A stretch of DNA of 64,000 nucleotides. Source: Rhodobacteraceae bacterium WFHF2C18 (GTDB lineage Bacteria; Pseudomonadota; Alphaproteobacteria; Rhodobacterales; Rhodobacteraceae). This document shows positions 39,280 through 48,487 of this stretch, piece by piece. The position numbers and the translations under genes were made by a program. Location: assembly GCA_002166865.1 (NCBI GenBank), contig NHTQ01000001.1, positions 682,001 to 746,000 of the forward strand, in the 5' to 3' direction. How positions within the stretch are numbered: the stretch's first letter is position 1; each line of letters begins with the position of its first letter. The notes below the pieces were generated by a model. The model searched no databases. It saw only the letters and a program-made list of their open reading frames with translations, and had not been told where the DNA came from.

Positions 39280-39624
39280 TTAGTCAGCCGCGTTCCCCGT
39301 CCCCGTCGTGCCGGTCGTGCCGGAGGAACTGTCACCGCCCAGGGCGACGGCGACAAGCACAAGCCCTGCGGCCGCCGCGGCCCCGGTCGCTCCGAGGCCA
39401 CCTTCCATGCCGCTCACGCCACTGCCGCATTGCACCTCCAGCGTGTTTCCGCCCTCGATGAACTGCGCCCCGACGATCCCTGCGTCATCGCAGGCATTGA
39501 CGCGCACCGCCATTTCCATGGCCGTTTCCCCGGGGAGGGGGGCGGCGCCCTGCTGCGCAACCGCGGGAAGCGACGTCGCGATGCCTGCACAGATCGCGAA
39601 AGCTGATACTGCAAATCTCTTCAT
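39280..39624 (-). CDS. Secreted YjbE/GfcA-like exopolysaccharide-associated protein
   Basis: Protein of 114 residues starting MKRFAVSAFAICAGIATSLP, a clear signal peptide. Two cysteines follow (VNACDDAG, VQCGSG), and a hydrophobic AAAAAGLVLVAVAL precedes a Gly/Ser/Thr tail (GGDSSSGTTGTTGTGN) that resembles the YjbE/GfcA ending. The second ATG (39624) is favoured by spacing to GAGGGG; an ATG two codons earlier is possible. It completes a yjbE-F-H-like set, though on the opposite strand. Confidence 0.65.
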   Translation of the reverse strand: MKRFAVSAFAICAGIATSLPAVAQQGAAPLPGETAMEMAVRVNACDDAGIVGAQFIEGGNTLEVQCGSGVSGMEGGLGATGAAAAAGLVLVAVALGGDSSSGTTGTTGTGNAAD

Positions 39625-39717
39625 GGTCATGAACCCCTCTGAATCACGGAGGCAGCATACACGCTGTGTTTGAAATTGGAACCGGATTTCAGGAAAAAAT
39701 GGCGCGGTCCAGCCCTG

Positions 39718-41862
39718 TTACCCCGCTTCGTAATATCCCTGCCCGTATGCCGCGTAGGCGCCGTATTTGCCCCCGTAGCCATACTTGCGCATGCCCTTGG
39801 GGTCGATGCGCGACAGGCTGAGTCCCGTCACCTTCAGGTTGACCGAGTCGAACTCCCGCAGCGCCGCGGCAACCTGTCCGCGATGGGTCTTGTTCCAGGC
39901 CACGGAAAAGACGATCGCGTCGGTGTGCTGGCCGATCACGCGGGCATCGGGCACCACCAGCACGGGCGGCGTATCGATGATGACGAAATCATAGGCCTCC
40001 CGCGCGCGGTCCAGAAAATCGCGAAAGCGCTCGGACGAGAAGATGTCGGCCGCGTTCACCTGGGATTTCTCCCCCATCAACACATCCGCGCCAAGCCGCT
40101 CGTCGAAGAATACGGTCTCGTGCAGTTCCGCCTCCTCCGACAGGGCCGTGAGGACCCCGCCCTTCGGTTCCTTGTCGAAGTATTGCGAGAAGGTGCGCCG
40201 CCGAATGTCCCCTTCGATCAGAAGGACCTTCTTGCCCAGCCCGGCCAGGTTCTGCGTCAGTCCGATCGTCTGGGTGGTCTTGCCCTCTCCGGGTATGGAT
40301 GAGGTGAACATGATCACCTTGGGCGGCGTGTCGATATCCGACAGCAACACGGAGGTGCGCAGGTTCCGGATCGCCTCCGCCGCGGCCGAGGTGGGCTTGT
40401 CCTTCAGATATCCGATCAGGTCGGCGCGCGCCTTGATCGGCATTTCGGGGATCTGTCCCAGGACCTGCACATGGGTGTCCGCCTCAAGATCCTCGGGCGT
40501 GCGGAAGGTGTTGTGCAGAAACTGCTGGCCCAGCACCACGCCAACACCGGCCATGCCCCCCAGGACCATCGACAGAGCCACGATCAGGGCGGTGCGCGGC
40601 GCGACCTGCTCGCCGGGGATGGCATCGGAGAGCACCCGGCTGTCGGCCTGCTGCAGGCCGCGCTGGACGGTCGTCTCCTTCAGGCGTGTCAGGAAGGTCT
40701 CGAACAAGGTGCGGGTCGATTCGACTTCGCGCTCCAACTGCTGGATGCGCACCAGGTCGGAGGACTGCTCCTCGATGCGGCTCTGCATCTTGTCGTAGGA
40801 CTGCTGCAGCGCGCGCGCCTGGCTGCTCAGGCGGTCCTGCTCGACGGTGGCCCGCGACACGAGCGTGTCAAGCCGCTGGTCGAACAGATCCGCCGCCTCC
40901 GGGTCCCCCTCGCGAATCGATGCCAACAGGCGTTGCAGCGCCGGATCGTCCGTCGCCTTGACCGCCGCGGCGCGATCCCCTGACTCCTGCAGGTCGCGCA
41001 GGGCCGCGAGCTCTGCCTGCGCCGCTTCGGCCCGGGCGCGCATCTCCTCGAGGCGATCCCGCAGATCCTTGGCCTGCAGGTTGAGCCCCTCAAGCGCCTC
41101 GGTGCTGATCAGGTCGGTTTCCGATCGCGCGGTCTTGAGCGCGTCCTCCTTCTCGCGCAGTTCCTGTTCGAGCTCCGTGACCCGGCTGGACAGCCACTCC
41201 ACGGCCTGCTCGGTGGCCTGGAATTTCACCGCGATCTGTTCATCGATGTAGATATCGCTGAGGGTATTGACGATACGGGCCGATTTCTCTGGGTCGCCCG
41301 TGGTCGCGGCGATGGTGAAGACGTAGGTATCGCGCTTGACCGAGGCCGACAGCGCATCCCGCAATGTGTCTATGGTCCTGTCACGCGGCGATTTCTCGGC
41401 GGTCTCGGTCGGCTCCGCCGCCTCGCCCAGAAGCCCCCCGACAGCCGCTTTCGCCTGCGAGATCAGGGACGGATCGCGCAACTCCTCGTTGAATTCCGGG
41501 TCCTCGATCAGGTTCAGTTGATCGACGAGTTCGCCCAGATGGCGTCGCGACAGGATGATTTCCAACTCGGTGTTGAGCGCGGCGTCCTCGGTGGAAACGC
41601 CTGACATCACGCTTTCGATGTCGACCACCTGCTTGGTGCGCATTTCCAGTGTCAACTGCGCGTCGGAGCGGTACTGCGGATCGGCCACGCCAAAAGCATA
41701 ATAGGCCCCCAGCAACGCGCCCGTCATGACCGCCAGCAGGATGATCCACTTGCCGCGCCAGATGGCGCGGAAAAGCTCCATGAGATCGATTTCGTCGTCG
41801 TCGGTCGCGGCTTGCGGGCGCTCCGTATACGACGAGTCTTTCGAAATCCGCATCTCTTTCAT
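39718..41862 (-). CDS. Wzc-type polysaccharide co-polymerase / BY tyrosine autokinase
   Basis: Inner-membrane protein of 714 residues. The Wzz domain has its first membrane helix near the N-terminus (GKWIILLAVMTGALLGAYYA), followed by a long periplasmic coiled coil (about residues 230-400) and a second helix (ALIVALSMVLGGMAGVGVVL). The cytoplasmic kinase has Walker A SSIPGEGKTTQT, Walker A' VLLIEGDIRRRT and Walker B FVIIDTPPVL. The C-terminus is a tyrosine cluster (YGYGGKYGAYAAYGQGYY), the autophosphorylation sites. The ATG at 41862 is preferred; an upstream TTG at 41898 is possible. Confidence 0.9.
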   Translation of the reverse strand: MKEMRISKDSSYTERPQAATDDDEIDLMELFRAIWRGKWIILLAVMTGALLGAYYAFGVADPQYRSDAQLTLEMRTKQVVDIESVMSGVSTEDAALNTELEIILSRRHLGELVDQLNLIEDPEFNEELRDPSLISQAKAAVGGLLGEAAEPTETAEKSPRDRTIDTLRDALSASVKRDTYVFTIAATTGDPEKSARIVNTLSDIYIDEQIAVKFQATEQAVEWLSSRVTELEQELREKEDALKTARSETDLISTEALEGLNLQAKDLRDRLEEMRARAEAAQAELAALRDLQESGDRAAAVKATDDPALQRLLASIREGDPEAADLFDQRLDTLVSRATVEQDRLSSQARALQQSYDKMQSRIEEQSSDLVRIQQLEREVESTRTLFETFLTRLKETTVQRGLQQADSRVLSDAIPGEQVAPRTALIVALSMVLGGMAGVGVVLGQQFLHNTFRTPEDLEADTHVQVLGQIPEMPIKARADLIGYLKDKPTSAAAEAIRNLRTSVLLSDIDTPPKVIMFTSSIPGEGKTTQTIGLTQNLAGLGKKVLLIEGDIRRRTFSQYFDKEPKGGVLTALSEEAELHETVFFDERLGADVLMGEKSQVNAADIFSSERFRDFLDRAREAYDFVIIDTPPVLVVPDARVIGQHTDAIVFSVAWNKTHRGQVAAALREFDSVNLKVTGLSLSRIDPKGMRKYGYGGKYGAYAAYGQGYYEAG

Positions 41863-42068
41863 CAGTTCATCCCGGTCCGGACGCACGGTCAAATACAACT
41901 TGCAGCCGAATACCCAATCTCACGGACGGAGCATAGCGGAAATTTCGGAAATCCCAACATGGGTTTTCGCGGTGTGGCCCGCCGGTCCCCGTGGCTGAGG
42001 CCTTTGGCACCGGCGGCCCGCGCCGGTGCGACCGGATTGACCGTGGCCACCGGCTTGCCCTGAGAGGA

Positions 42069-42854
42069 TCATTCCGTGCCGGCATGAAAAAAGGTCACTC
42101 CGCCGGGTGCGATCGCGGCCCCGCTCAAACGGCCGGTGGCGTAGGCGCCGGTATCCACCGCGATCCGGCCCTCCTGCGCCTGCGGTTGGGGAACCACCGT
42201 GTGACCATGCACCACCCATTGACCGTCGGCGCGCGGTTGGTTGCGGAACCGCGGGTGCCCCCACAGGAGGGTCTGCCCCGCCTGGCTGTCCATCGGCGCC
42301 GCGGGATCGGCGCCCGCATGCACCGCCCAGACATCTCCGCTGCGCCATGAAAGGGGGCGGCCCCGCAACCACGCGATCGCCGCTTCCCCCATGGCCTCGG
42401 CCAGACGGTCGCGCACATCCGCCATGGCCGTGCCGTCACCGTGACCACCGGCCGGCGGGGCCACGCCGAAACTGGCCAGCGTCTGCAGCCCCCCGTTGCG
42501 CAGCCAGCGTCGCCCTGACGCCGCCGGATCATCCAGGAAATCCAGCACCATGCGTTCATGATTGCCCATCAGGCAGGTCACGGGCGGTGAATCGCCCTCC
42601 GAAACCGACATCAGCAGTTCCAGCACCTCGCGGCTCTGATCCCCGCGGTCGACGTAATCGCCCAGGAACACAACCGACCAGTCGGGATACTCCGCCTCGA
42701 TCAGACGATCCAGCGCCATCAGAAGATCGGCGCGGCCATGCAGGTCGCCGATCGCGAGAAACGGCGCCTCCGGCTGCGGCGGCGCGAACTCCACCGGCGG
42801 CGCCACCGGCGCTGGCTGTTGGCGTGTCCACACCTTTTCAAAGAGACGTTTCAT
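42069..42854 (-). CDS. PPP-family metallophosphatase (serine/threonine protein phosphatase-like)
   Basis: Cytosolic calcineurin-like phosphoesterase of 261 residues. The metal-site motifs GDLHGR, GDYVDRG and GNHE are all intact, with VHGHT near the C-terminus. It is located between the tyrosine autokinase and the rhamnose operon on the same strand, which suggests a link to exopolysaccharide control, but the substrate is unknown. Confidence 0.85.
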   Translation of the reverse strand: MKRLFEKVWTRQQPAPVAPPVEFAPPQPEAPFLAIGDLHGRADLLMALDRLIEAEYPDWSVVFLGDYVDRGDQSREVLELLMSVSEGDSPPVTCLMGNHERMVLDFLDDPAASGRRWLRNGGLQTLASFGVAPPAGGHGDGTAMADVRDRLAEAMGEAAIAWLRGRPLSWRSGDVWAVHAGADPAAPMDSQAGQTLLWGHPRFRNQPRADGQWVVHGHTVVPQPQAQEGRIAVDTGAYATGRLSGAAIAPGGVTFFHAGTE

Positions 42855-42897
42855 GACTCCCCGAACTCCTTTATCGTCCGCTCTTGCCGGTTGCGCG

Positions 42898-43311
42898 TCA
42901 CGTTACCACGGGCCGCGCCGGTGCGGACCGAATGACCCCGCGCAGCCTGGCCCCCGCCCACAGGCCGAGGCCGGCGCCCAGAAGGTCCGCAGCGAGATCC
43001 GCCAGTTCGGCATCACGCCCTGCCAGGGGCTGGATCACCTCGATCGCGCCACCCAGGCACAATCCTCCCGCAAGAACAACCCAGGCCGGACAGCGCCAAC
43101 CCGCCGCGATCAGCATCGCCCAGCCGAAGAACGCCAAGGCATGCCACAGCTTGTCGACATGGGCCATCCGAGTGGGCAAGGACGGCCCGTCCGGGGCCAA
43201 CGTCAGCCAGAGGATCATCACGGTGACGGCCCAGGCAAGCAGCCGCACGGCGCGGGTGACAAGATCGCGGCGGCGCTGCGACGCTCGCGGGTTTTGGCGG
43301 CTGGTTTGCAT
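42898..43311 (-). CDS. VanZ-like family membrane protein
   Basis: Protein of 137 residues with about four hydrophobic helices. HVDKLWHALAFFGWAMLIAA and EVIQPLAGRDAELADLAADLLGAGLG show the VanZ pattern (His-Ala-Phe and a Pro plus Asp-rich segment before the last helix). VanZ proteins often accompany polysaccharide genes. Function not established. Confidence 0.8.
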   Translation of the reverse strand: MQTSRQNPRASQRRRDLVTRAVRLLAWAVTVMILWLTLAPDGPSLPTRMAHVDKLWHALAFFGWAMLIAAGWRCPAWVVLAGGLCLGGAIEVIQPLAGRDAELADLAADLLGAGLGLWAGARLRGVIRSAPARPVVT

Positions 43312-43414
43312 GGCGCCTCCCTACCCCAGTCCGGGCCGACTTGCCAGATCACCCTGCCCCGACGCCGGCGCGCTGAGCAAGACAACGCCCAGGGCCGACC
43401 GCCCGGCGGCGGCG

Positions 43415-44323
43415 TCACGCAGGCGCCGGACCCGGCTTGCCTCCCGAGGGGTCGCCGGCGAGCGCGGCGAGGTAGGCCCCGTATTCGCTCCTGCCGAATT
43501 GGACTGCCCGCGCGCGCAGGGCCGCGGCATCGATCCAGCCGTTGTGGAAGGCGATCTCGTCGGGGCTGCCCATCTGCAGGCCCTGGCGCAGCTGCAGGGT
43601 CCGCACGAAATCGGCGGCGTCCAGCAGGCTTTCATGGGTGCCGGTGTCCAGCCAGGCATAGCCGCGGCCCATGGTTTCGACCGCCAGCGCGCCCTCGACC
43701 AGGTACATCTCCAGAAGCGACGTGATCTCCAGCTCCCCCCGCGCCGAGGGTGTCACCCGGGCGGCCCTGGCCGGGGCGGTGCCGTCAAGGCAGTAAAGCC
43801 CCGTGACCGCGTAGTTCGATGGCGGCCGTGCAGGTTTCTCGATGATCCCGCGGGCCGCGCCGCCCGCGTCGAAATCCACCACGCCGTAACGTTCGGGATC
43901 GGCCACGCGGTAGCCGAAGACCGTGCCGCCCTCTGTCTTCGCGCCGGCGCGGCGCAGCAGCTCCGGCAGGCCGTGCCCGTAGAAGATGTTGTCACCCAGC
44001 ACCATCAGCGAGGGATGGCCGGCAAGGAAATCCTCGGCCAGCAGGTAGGCCTGCGCCAGGCCTTCCGGCCTGGCCTGCTCGATCCAGGTGAAGCTCACCC
44101 CCCACTGGCTGCCGTCGCCCATCAGGCGCTGGAACTGGTCGCGATCCTGCGGCGTGGTGATGATGGCGATCTCGCGCAGGCCGGCCAGCATCAGCACCGA
44201 CAGCGGGTAGTAGATCATCGGCTTGTCGTAGATCGGCAGGATCTGCTTCGAGACCCCCAGGGTGATCGGATAGAGCCGCGTGCCCGACCCGCCGGCGAGG
44301 ATGATCCCCTTGCGCTGTGTCAT
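43415..44323 (-). CDS. rmlA: Glucose-1-phosphate thymidylyltransferase
   Basis: Makes dTDP-glucose from dTTP and glucose-1-phosphate, the first step to dTDP-L-rhamnose. It has 302 residues; the nucleotide-binding start KGIILAGGSGTRLYPITLGV and the PMIYYPLSVLMLAG, LGDNIFYGHG and EKPARPPSNYAVTGLY segments are characteristic. It is the last gene of the operon and overlaps rmlD by 4 bp. Confidence 0.95.
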   Translation of the reverse strand: MTQRKGIILAGGSGTRLYPITLGVSKQILPIYDKPMIYYPLSVLMLAGLREIAIITTPQDRDQFQRLMGDGSQWGVSFTWIEQARPEGLAQAYLLAEDFLAGHPSLMVLGDNIFYGHGLPELLRRAGAKTEGGTVFGYRVADPERYGVVDFDAGGAARGIIEKPARPPSNYAVTGLYCLDGTAPARAARVTPSARGELEITSLLEMYLVEGALAVETMGRGYAWLDTGTHESLLDAADFVRTLQLRQGLQMGSPDEIAFHNGWIDAAALRARAVQFGRSEYGAYLAALAGDPSGGKPGPAPA

Positions 44324-45171
44324 CGCTGTCCTTCCAGATCCTTCAAGACATCACCGAGGCCCGCACGCCAATCGGGGCGCGTCAGGCCGACAAGGTCAAG
44401 CGTGCTGCAATCGAGCCGCGAATTGAGCGGCCGCCGCGCCGGCGTGGGCCAGGCGCTGGTTGGGATCTCCGTGATCCGGCAGGCCAGCCCCGCCCGGCGC
44501 ATGATCTCGCGCGCGAAGTCTGCCCGGCTGACCTCGGGGGTGCCGCTGAAATGATAGGTCCCCGACAACGCCGGCGCCGCGCGCAGCGTCTCGGCCAGCT
44601 GCAGGCAGGCATCGGCAACGGCGCCCGCCGGAGTCGGCCCGCCCACCTGGTCGGCCACCACGGTCAGCTCCCCCCGCTCGGCCCCCAACCGCAGCATCGT
44701 CGTGACGAAGTTCGCCCCGCGGGCGGAGAACACCCAGGAGGTGCGCAGGACGGCATGCAGGCCGCCGGCGGCGCGGATCCCCACCTCGCCGGCCAGTTTC
44801 GAACGCCCGTAGGCCCCCAGCGGCGCCGGGGAGTGATCGGGCGCGAAGGGCGCGTCGCCCGCGCCATCGAAGACGTAGTCGGTCGAGATATGGACGAAGG
44901 CAATGCCCAGATCGGCGCAGGCGCGCGCCATGGCCGCCGGGGCCGCGCCGTTGATGACGCCGGCAAGGCCCGCCTCGCTCTCCGCGCGGTCCACGGCGGT
45001 GTAGGCCGCGGCATTGATGACCGCCGCCGGCCGGGCCTCGCGGATCGCCGCGGCGCAGGCCGGCGGATCGGCCAGATCCGCCGCGTCCCGGCCCAGGAAC
45101 CGCGCCCCGGGGGCCCGGCGGCGCAGCTCCGTCGCGACCTGGCCGCTGCGCCCGAAGACCAGCAGGCTCAT
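44320..45171 (-). CDS. rmlD: dTDP-4-dehydrorhamnose reductase
   Basis: NAD(P)H-dependent reductase forming dTDP-L-rhamnose, 283 residues. It starts [19 protein letters not shown] (Rossmann GxxGQVA). [24 protein letters not shown] and YGRSKLAGE (catalytic Tyr-x-x-x-Lys) are intact. Both ends overlap neighbours by 4 bp; the internal ATG at 45171 is taken because it forms the ATGA overlap with rmlB. Confidence 0.94.
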   Translation of the reverse strand: MSLLVFGRSGQVATELRRRAPGARFLGRDAADLADPPACAAAIREARPAAVINAAAYTAVDRAESEAGLAGVINGAAPAAMARACADLGIAFVHISTDYVFDGAGDAPFAPDHSPAPLGAYGRSKLAGEVGIRAAGGLHAVLRTSWVFSARGANFVTTMLRLGAERGELTVVADQVGGPTPAGAVADACLQLAETLRAAPALSGTYHFSGTPEVSRADFAREIMRRAGLACRITEIPTSAWPTPARRPLNSRLDCSTLDLVGLTRPDWRAGLGDVLKDLEGQR

Positions 45172-46211
45172 GCCGTCACCCCCAGGCGCCGCCCCACCCC
45201 GTCGCGGCCCTGCAGGGCGGACCACCAGGCTTCGTTGGCCAGGTACCAGGCGACGGTGCGTTCAAGCCCCTCCTCCACCGTGACGGAGGGGCGCCAGCCA
45301 AGTTCTGCGCGCACCCGGGCGGGGTCGATGGCATAGCGCGCGTCATGGCCGGGCCGGTCGGTGACGAAAGTGATCTGGTCGGCATAGCTGCCGGACACCC
45401 TGGGGCGCATCGCATCGAGGATCGCACACAGCGTCTGCACGAGGTCGAGGTTACTGCGCTCGGCCTCGCCGCCGATGTTGTAGCTGCGCCCCGGCACGCC
45501 CGCCGCAAGGGCCAGAAGCAGCGCCTCGGCGTGATCCTCGACATAGAGCCAGTCGCGCACGTTCGACCCGTCGCCGTAGATCGGCAGCGGCCGCCCCGCC
45601 AGCGCGTTGAGGATGACGACCGGGATCAGCTTCTCGGGAAACTGGTAGGGGCCGTAGTTGTTCGAGCAATTGGTCAGCACCACCGGCAACCCGTAGGTGT
45701 GATACCAGGCCCGCGCCAGGTGATCGGAGGCCGCCTTGGAAGCGGAATAGGGGCTGCGCGGGTCATAGGGCGTTGCCTCGGTGAACCGCCCCTCGCGGCC
45801 CAGGCTGCCATAGACCTCGTCGGTCGAGATATGCAGAAGGCGGAAATCCCCCGGCCGCCCCCGCCCCGTCCAGTAGGCCCGCGCGGCCTCCAGCAGGTTG
45901 TAGGTGCCGGTGACATTCGTCTCCACGAAGGTGCCCGGCCCGTCGATCGAACGGTCCACGTGGCTTTCGGCCGCCAGGTGCATCACCGCGTCCGGGGCAT
46001 GCGCCGCGAAGACGCGGTCCAGCGCGGCCCGGTCCCGGATATCGGCCTGCTCGAACGCGTAAAGGGGACTGTCCGCCACCTCCGCCAAGTTCTCCAAGCA
46101 GGCGGCATAGGTCAGCGCATCGAGGTTGACCACCGAATGCCCGCGCGCCACGGCCAGGCGCACCACCGCCGACCCGATGAAGCCGGCCCCGCCGGTGACA
46201 AGCAGTTTCAT
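45168..46211 (-). CDS. rmlB: dTDP-glucose 4,6-dehydratase
   Basis: Converts dTDP-glucose to dTDP-4-keto-6-deoxyglucose. It has 347 residues, beginning [19 protein letters not shown]. Further signatures are [22 protein letters not shown] and [11 protein letters not shown] (Tyr-x-x-x-Lys). GGAGGGG precedes the ATG at 46211. It starts 4 bp after the rmlC stop. Confidence 0.95.
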   Translation of the reverse strand: MKLLVTGGAGFIGSAVVRLAVARGHSVVNLDALTYAACLENLAEVADSPLYAFEQADIRDRAALDRVFAAHAPDAVMHLAAESHVDRSIDGPGTFVETNVTGTYNLLEAARAYWTGRGRPGDFRLLHISTDEVYGSLGREGRFTEATPYDPRSPYSASKAASDHLARAWYHTYGLPVVLTNCSNNYGPYQFPEKLIPVVILNALAGRPLPIYGDGSNVRDWLYVEDHAEALLLALAAGVPGRSYNIGGEAERSNLDLVQTLCAILDAMRPRVSGSYADQITFVTDRPGHDARYAIDPARVRAELGWRPSVTVEEGLERTVAWYLANEAWWSALQGRDGVGRRLGVTA

Positions 46212-46215
46212 CTTC

Positions 46216-46779
46216 TCAGCCCCTCCATTGAAACGGGGAATGAAAACCGGCAAGGCCCGGCGCGGCGGCGTCCTTGTCCGACAGGACGGGCGCCGTTGCG
46301 CCCAGGCCCCAGTCGATCCCGATATCGGGGTCGTCGAAGCGCACCGCGCCCTCGCAGTCGGGCGCGTAGTAATCGCTGCACTTGTAAAGGATCTCGGTGT
46401 CCGGCGCGCGCGTCACGAAGCCGTGCAGGAACCCCTCGGGGACGAGCAGTTGCCGGCCGTTCTCGGCGCTCAACTCTACCCCGGTCCAGTGCCCGTAGGT
46501 CGGGCTGCCGCGGCGGATGTCCACGGCCACGTCGAACAGCCGCCCCCGCCCGCAGCGCACCAGCTTGGCCTGCGCATGCGGCGGCGCCTGGAAATGCAGG
46601 CCGCGTACCGTGCCCACCTCCCGCGACAGCGAGTGGTTGTCCTGCACGAAATCGTGGTCCAGCCCGGCCTCGGCCATGCGCCGACGGTTCCAGCTCTCGC
46701 TGAAAAACCCCCGGCTGTCCCCGAAACGCACAGGCGTCAGGATCATCACGCCGGGCAAGGACGTCGGCTCGACCTGCAT
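46216..46779 (-). CDS. rmlC: dTDP-4-dehydrorhamnose 3,5-epimerase
   Basis: Cupin epimerase of 187 residues. [32 protein letters not shown] (catalytic His) and [11 protein letters not shown] are the family motifs. It is the first gene of the rmlC-B-D-A operon, whose product dTDP-L-rhamnose would feed the exopolysaccharide made by this region. Confidence 0.95.
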   Translation of the reverse strand: MQVEPTSLPGVMILTPVRFGDSRGFFSESWNRRRMAEAGLDHDFVQDNHSLSREVGTVRGLHFQAPPHAQAKLVRCGRGRLFDVAVDIRRGSPTYGHWTGVELSAENGRQLLVPEGFLHGFVTRAPDTEILYKCSDYYAPDCEGAVRFDDPDIGIDWGLGATAPVLSDKDAAAPGLAGFHSPFQWRG

Positions 46780-46939
46780 GCAGGCTCCGTCAGTTCGAAG
46801 TTGCCGGTATCATCACATGACATACGGCCTGGGAAGATCCCGGCAGATGATGCCGGCAACCTATGCGGGGAGCCGGTGCCGGCACAAGCCACGCTTGCGC
46901 GCAATCGGTTCCGGAATCCAAGGACCCCGCCCCGCCGAA

Positions 46940-47542
46940 TCAACCCTCGGCCGGTGGGATACCGTCCCCTCGGCGGGCCGGGGCGGCGGCGCTGTAGTCG
47001 ATACAGAGCTTGTCGGTCTCGCCCGCGGCGAGATCGGCGGCCATGCAGGCGCAGTACCCGCTCTGCCCGCAGGGGGTAAAATGCGCGCAGTCGCGACAGG
47101 TGCCGAAAGTACGCGCGCCACGCCGCTCGGCCAGCGATTCCATTACCCGCGACAGCATCGACAGCATCCTCTCGCGGTCCTGCGGGACGAGGCTGTCCAG
47201 CGCCACCATGAGATCCCCCAGCGGATCCCGCGCCAACGCCGCACGTCCCGCCTCGGTCAGGGTGAAGCAGGCGCTGCGACCGTCCACCGGGGATTTGCGC
47301 CGCCCGACGAGGCCACGCTGTTCCAGCGCCTTGACGATCTGCGAGGCCGTGCCGCGCGTCGTGGCGTGAAAGCTGGCGAAAGCCGAGGGCGTGCAGGTCG
47401 CCCGGTTGGCGCGGGCGAAAAAGCGAAGGCAGGTCCACTGCGCCGCGGTCAGCCCGGATTGCGTATCCTCGCGACAGGCGGTCCGGCCCAAATGTACCAG
47501 TATTTCGGCCAGGCGGTCGGTAGCGGCATCGGTCTGAGACAT
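46940..47542 (-). CDS. MarR-type winged-helix regulator with a cysteine-rich C-terminal tail
   Basis: Regulator of 200 residues. The winged helix spans about 30-105 (LTAAQWTCLRFFARAN, TTRGTASQIVKALEQRGLV, DGRSACFTLTEAGR). The tail holds six cysteines (149, 152, 158, 164, 166, 180) in FGTCRDCAHFTPCGQSGYC and ACMAADLAAGETDKLC, a spacing suited to an Fe-S cluster or zinc. The gene diverges from the RpoH-type sigma gene, and its own promoter is nearly identical to that of the Mrp-Nfu operon. It is probably an autoregulated sensor of Fe-S or redox state (inference). Confidence 0.85.
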   Translation of the reverse strand: MSQTDAATDRLAEILVHLGRTACREDTQSGLTAAQWTCLRFFARANRATCTPSAFASFHATTRGTASQIVKALEQRGLVGRRKSPVDGRSACFTLTEAGRAALARDPLGDLMVALDSLVPQDRERMLSMLSRVMESLAERRGARTFGTCRDCAHFTPCGQSGYCACMAADLAAGETDKLCIDYSAAAPARRGDGIPPAEG

Positions 47543-47548
47543 GCGCCT

Positions 47549-47577
47549 TTAGTAGCGAAGCGAAACCATTTTGACAA
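47549..47577 (-). promoter_or_regulatory. Promoter/operator of the MarR-type gene (copy B of the shared element)
   Basis: Minus strand: TTGTCA (47577-47572), 17-bp spacer containing TTTCGCTTCGC, TACTAA (47554-47549), then 6 nt to the ATG. The mRNA should be leaderless or nearly so. The aligned 40-bp segments at 33044-33083 and 47540-47579 agree at 29 positions. Confidence 0.62.
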
Positions 47578-47608
47578 GACTTTCACGAAGAAGATAATAT
47601 CGATTCGA
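47571..47608 (+). promoter_or_regulatory. Promoter of the RpoH-type sigma gene with an overlapping operator-like site
   Basis: Plus strand: TTGACA (47571-47576) and GATAAT (47593-47598, 16-bp spacing) or TAATAT (18-bp). The -35 elements of the two divergent promoters overlap on opposite strands. The near-palindrome TCGATTCGA (47600-47608), a relative of the core in copies A and B, covers the expected transcription start. Confidence 0.6.
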
Positions 47609-47626
47609 AATCAGAAGGACGCGCCG

Positions 47627-48487
47627 ATGAACAAGCCCGTCAGGAATTGGCACAAGCGCCGCACCCGCCGCGGCCGGCACGAGATGCTGCCCCCGGAAGA
47701 AGAGTTGCGCCTTGCTCGCGCTTGGCAGCAGGCCGGAGACAAGACCGCGCGCGACCGGCTGGTCGAAGCCTTCATGCCGCTTGCCGGCGCGATGGCCAAA
47801 AGGTTCGGCGCGGGCACGGGGGCCGCAGATCCCGACCTGGCGCAACAGGCACACATCGGGCTTCTCAAGGCGGCAGACCGCTTCGATCCCGATCAGGGGG
47901 TGCGCTTTTCCACCTACGCGGTGTGGTGGGTCCGCGCCGAGATCCAGGATTTCAAGCTCGCCAACCTCTCCGTCGTGCGGCGTCCCAACACCGCCAGTTT
48001 CCGCAACGCCTTTTTCAATCTGTCCCGCGTCGAGCAGTCCATCGGCACTGACGCGCAGGAGCCGGAAACCACGCGAGACGCGCGCATCGCGGCAGAGTTG
48101 GGGGTCGCGCCAAAGAAGCTGACCGATTTGCGGATGCAACTGTCGGGCGGGGACAGCTCTCTCAACGCCCCGGCCCAGGAGGAAGACGGCGCCGACCGGA
48201 TGGCCCTGCTGCCCGACCACGAGACGGATGTCGAGGCCGAGGTGCGCGGCCACCTTGACCGCGCGAAACTCCGCGAAACCATCGTCGCGGCGATGCAGGC
48301 CCTGCCCGATCGCGAACGCGAGATCATCCTGGCCACCCAGCTTGCCGATCCGCCGGCGACGCTGGAAGCGCTGGCACCCCGCTTCGGCATTTCCAAGGAA
48401 CGCGTGCGTCAGCTGCGCGAGCGCGGGTTCGAAAGGCTCCGCGACACCCTGCGCCGTCTGGATGTCACGCCCGAGGCGATGCTGTGA
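47627..48487 (+). CDS. RpoH-type (sigma-32 family) RNA polymerase sigma factor
   Basis: Alternative sigma factor of 286 residues. Region 2 contains DLAQQAHIGLLKAADRFDPD and FSTYAVWWVRAEIQDFKLAN. The RpoH-box-like segment is FRNAFFNLSRVEQSI, and region 4 has FGISKERVRQLRERGFERL. AGAAGGAC precedes the ATG. Rhodobacteraceae often carry two RpoH proteins, one tied to oxidative or singlet-oxygen stress; this divergent, more basic one resembles the RpoHII type (inference). Regulation probably involves the adjacent MarR-type protein. Confidence 0.85.
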   Translation: MNKPVRNWHKRRTRRGRHEMLPPEEELRLARAWQQAGDKTARDRLVEAFMPLAGAMAKRFGAGTGAADPDLAQQAHIGLLKAADRFDPDQGVRFSTYAVWWVRAEIQDFKLANLSVVRRPNTASFRNAFFNLSRVEQSIGTDAQEPETTRDARIAAELGVAPKKLTDLRMQLSGGDSSLNAPAQEEDGADRMALLPDHETDVEAEVRGHLDRAKLRETIVAAMQALPDREREIILATQLADPPATLEALAPRFGISKERVRQLRERGFERLRDTLRRLDVTPEAML

